From assembly GCA_030691925.1 (NCBI GenBank), contig JAUYDG010000007.1, positions 1-6,672 of the forward strand: 6,672 nt of DNA, given 5' to 3'. This document shows, piece by piece, positions 6,159 to 6,672 of the stretch. The stretch's first letter is position 1; each line of letters opens with the position of its first letter. Origin of the DNA: Nanobdellota archaeon. GTDB lineage: Archaea > Nanobdellota > Nanobdellia > SCGC-AAA011-G17 > VGLX01. Made by a program: the position numbers and the translations under genes. The notes under the pieces are model-generated. The model saw only the letters and a program-made list of their open reading frames with translations. It made no database searches and was not told the DNA's origin.

Positions 6159-6294
6159 CGGCGGAAAACATAATGTTGTTTATTAACTTTTGCCACAAAA
6201 AACGGAAGATTTTCCGGAATTACTACAACAAAAAAAACACAACCGGAAATACTATAACCATGGCAACTACATAAAAGGGGGCTGATGGGATATT
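6159..6294. promoter_or_regulatory. Divergent regulatory region with repeated CGGAA motifs, candidate operators
   Basis: Between the regulator and the radical SAM-like gene the motif CGGAA recurs at 6161-6165 (CGGAA followed by AACA), 6203-6207, 6215-6219 and 6244-6248. CCGGAATTACTACAACA (6214-6230) and CCGGAAATACTATAACCA (6243-6260) are near-identical direct copies 29 bases apart. CGGAA (6203-6207) also pairs with TTCCG (6212-6216). A site for the adjacent regulator or another DNA-binding protein is plausible. An AT-rich element near 6179-6190 could serve as the regulator's own TATA box. Confidence 0.4.
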
Positions 6295-6303
6295 CTTATA
6301 AAC
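6295..6303 (+). promoter_or_regulatory. Archaeal TATA box for the radical SAM-like gene
   Basis: CTTATAAAC is centred about 28 bases before the ATG at 6327, matching leaderless archaeal promoter spacing. No Shine-Dalgarno sequence precedes the ATG, which fits a leaderless transcript. Confidence 0.55.
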
Positions 6304-6326
6304 AGAAAAAGTATTCTTCACAAAAC

Positions 6327-6672
6327 ATGAAAACTATCATCCTGATACATCCTCCGTTCTGCACGCCAGTATCACCTTCCTACTCGATATCGCACATCTA
6401 TGCAGCATTAAAAAACTCCTGCAAAAGCGAATATAAGATAAAGGCTTTAGACCTTAACGTAGAACTGAACAGCAGATCACATCCGGAATTCTCAGAATAT
6501 TCAAAAAGATTCTTAGACCGGTATGAGCCAAAAGAATATGAGCCAAAAGCAAAATCCTTCATAGAAAAGACAAAACAAGACCTCGCAGAAAGCAACAGAA
6601 GCGTAATCAAAGGCGCGAAGCCATTACTATTCGATGAGATGCTAGAAACTGTGAGGAAACATAAGCCTGATA
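6327..6672 (+). CDS. N-terminal part of a probable B12-binding domain radical SAM protein; 3' partial
   Basis: The frame is open from the ATG at 6327 to the window edge, giving 115 residues with no stop. It starts MKTIILIHPPFCTPVSPSYS, followed by ISHIYAALK and IKALDLN. The pattern of a first beta strand, HPPF, a Pro/Ser-rich loop and then a helix and a second strand ending in DLN is typical of the cobalamin-binding Rossmann-like N-terminus of B12-binding radical SAM proteins. The CxxxCxxC iron-sulfur motif would lie beyond the edge, so the identification is incomplete. After residue 50 the sequence is Lys/Glu-rich and includes a short EPKEYEPK repeat. The start is supported by a TATA box about 28 bases upstream. 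The gene diverges from the AlbA_2 regulator, and the two may share control elements. The modified substrate cannot be inferred. Confidence 0.65.
   Translation, partial: MKTIILIHPPFCTPVSPSYSISHIYAALKNSCKSEYKIKALDLNVELNSRSHPEFSEYSKRFLDRYEPKEYEPKAKSFIEKTKQDLAESNRSVIKGAKPLLFDEMLETVRKHKPD
6522..6549 (+). repeat. Perfect 13-base direct repeat, period 15
   Basis: TATGAGCCAAAAG occurs at 6522-6534 and 6537-6549, in frame within the radical SAM-like gene, encoding YEPKE then YEPKA. It looks like a recent small in-frame duplication. Confidence 0.85.

Overview
The window reads as archaeal chromosome, most likely from a small-genome, uncultivated lineage of the DPANN type (for example Woesearchaeota or Pacearchaeota). 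The placement is an inference. It rests on a glutamyl-tRNA synthetase of the archaeal/eukaryotic type, TATA-box promoters placed about 25-30 bases before start codons (leaderless transcripts), and A-rich coding strands that favour AGA/AGG and ATA codons.

Layout. Bases 1-2284 carry a tight three-gene plus-strand operon cut by the left edge: the C-terminal part of a Lon-like (S16) protease domain whose catalytic Ser and Lys both appear substituted, a membrane protein with a charged C-terminal tail, and a membrane-anchored protein with the strand/helix rhythm of a TIM barrel. The ATGA overlap and the 5-base gap suggest that the three products act together, probably at or outside the cell membrane. 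No known system was recognised, and this is the most interesting part of the window.

Bases 2285-2411 hold strong, mutually exclusive inverted repeats. A minus-strand GNAT acetyltransferase (2412-2843) follows. It is clearly more AT-rich than its neighbours and looks acquired. Bases 2844-3192 are a 349-base divergent gap with a promoter at each end and a G+C-richer, gene-free centre that has hairpin potential.

Bases 3193-4833 encode archaeal GluRS with intact HIGH and zinc motifs but an atypical KMSKS loop. It converges, with a two-base gap, on a minus-strand AlbA_2/GHKL-like/winged-helix regulator (6158-4836). Beyond that is a divergent intergenic region with repeated CGGAA motifs that could be operators. 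The right edge cuts a gene (from 6327) whose N-terminus resembles B12-binding radical SAM proteins.

The operon genes probably work together. The remaining genes look like independent transcription units. No tRNA, rRNA, CRISPR array or insertion sequence was seen.
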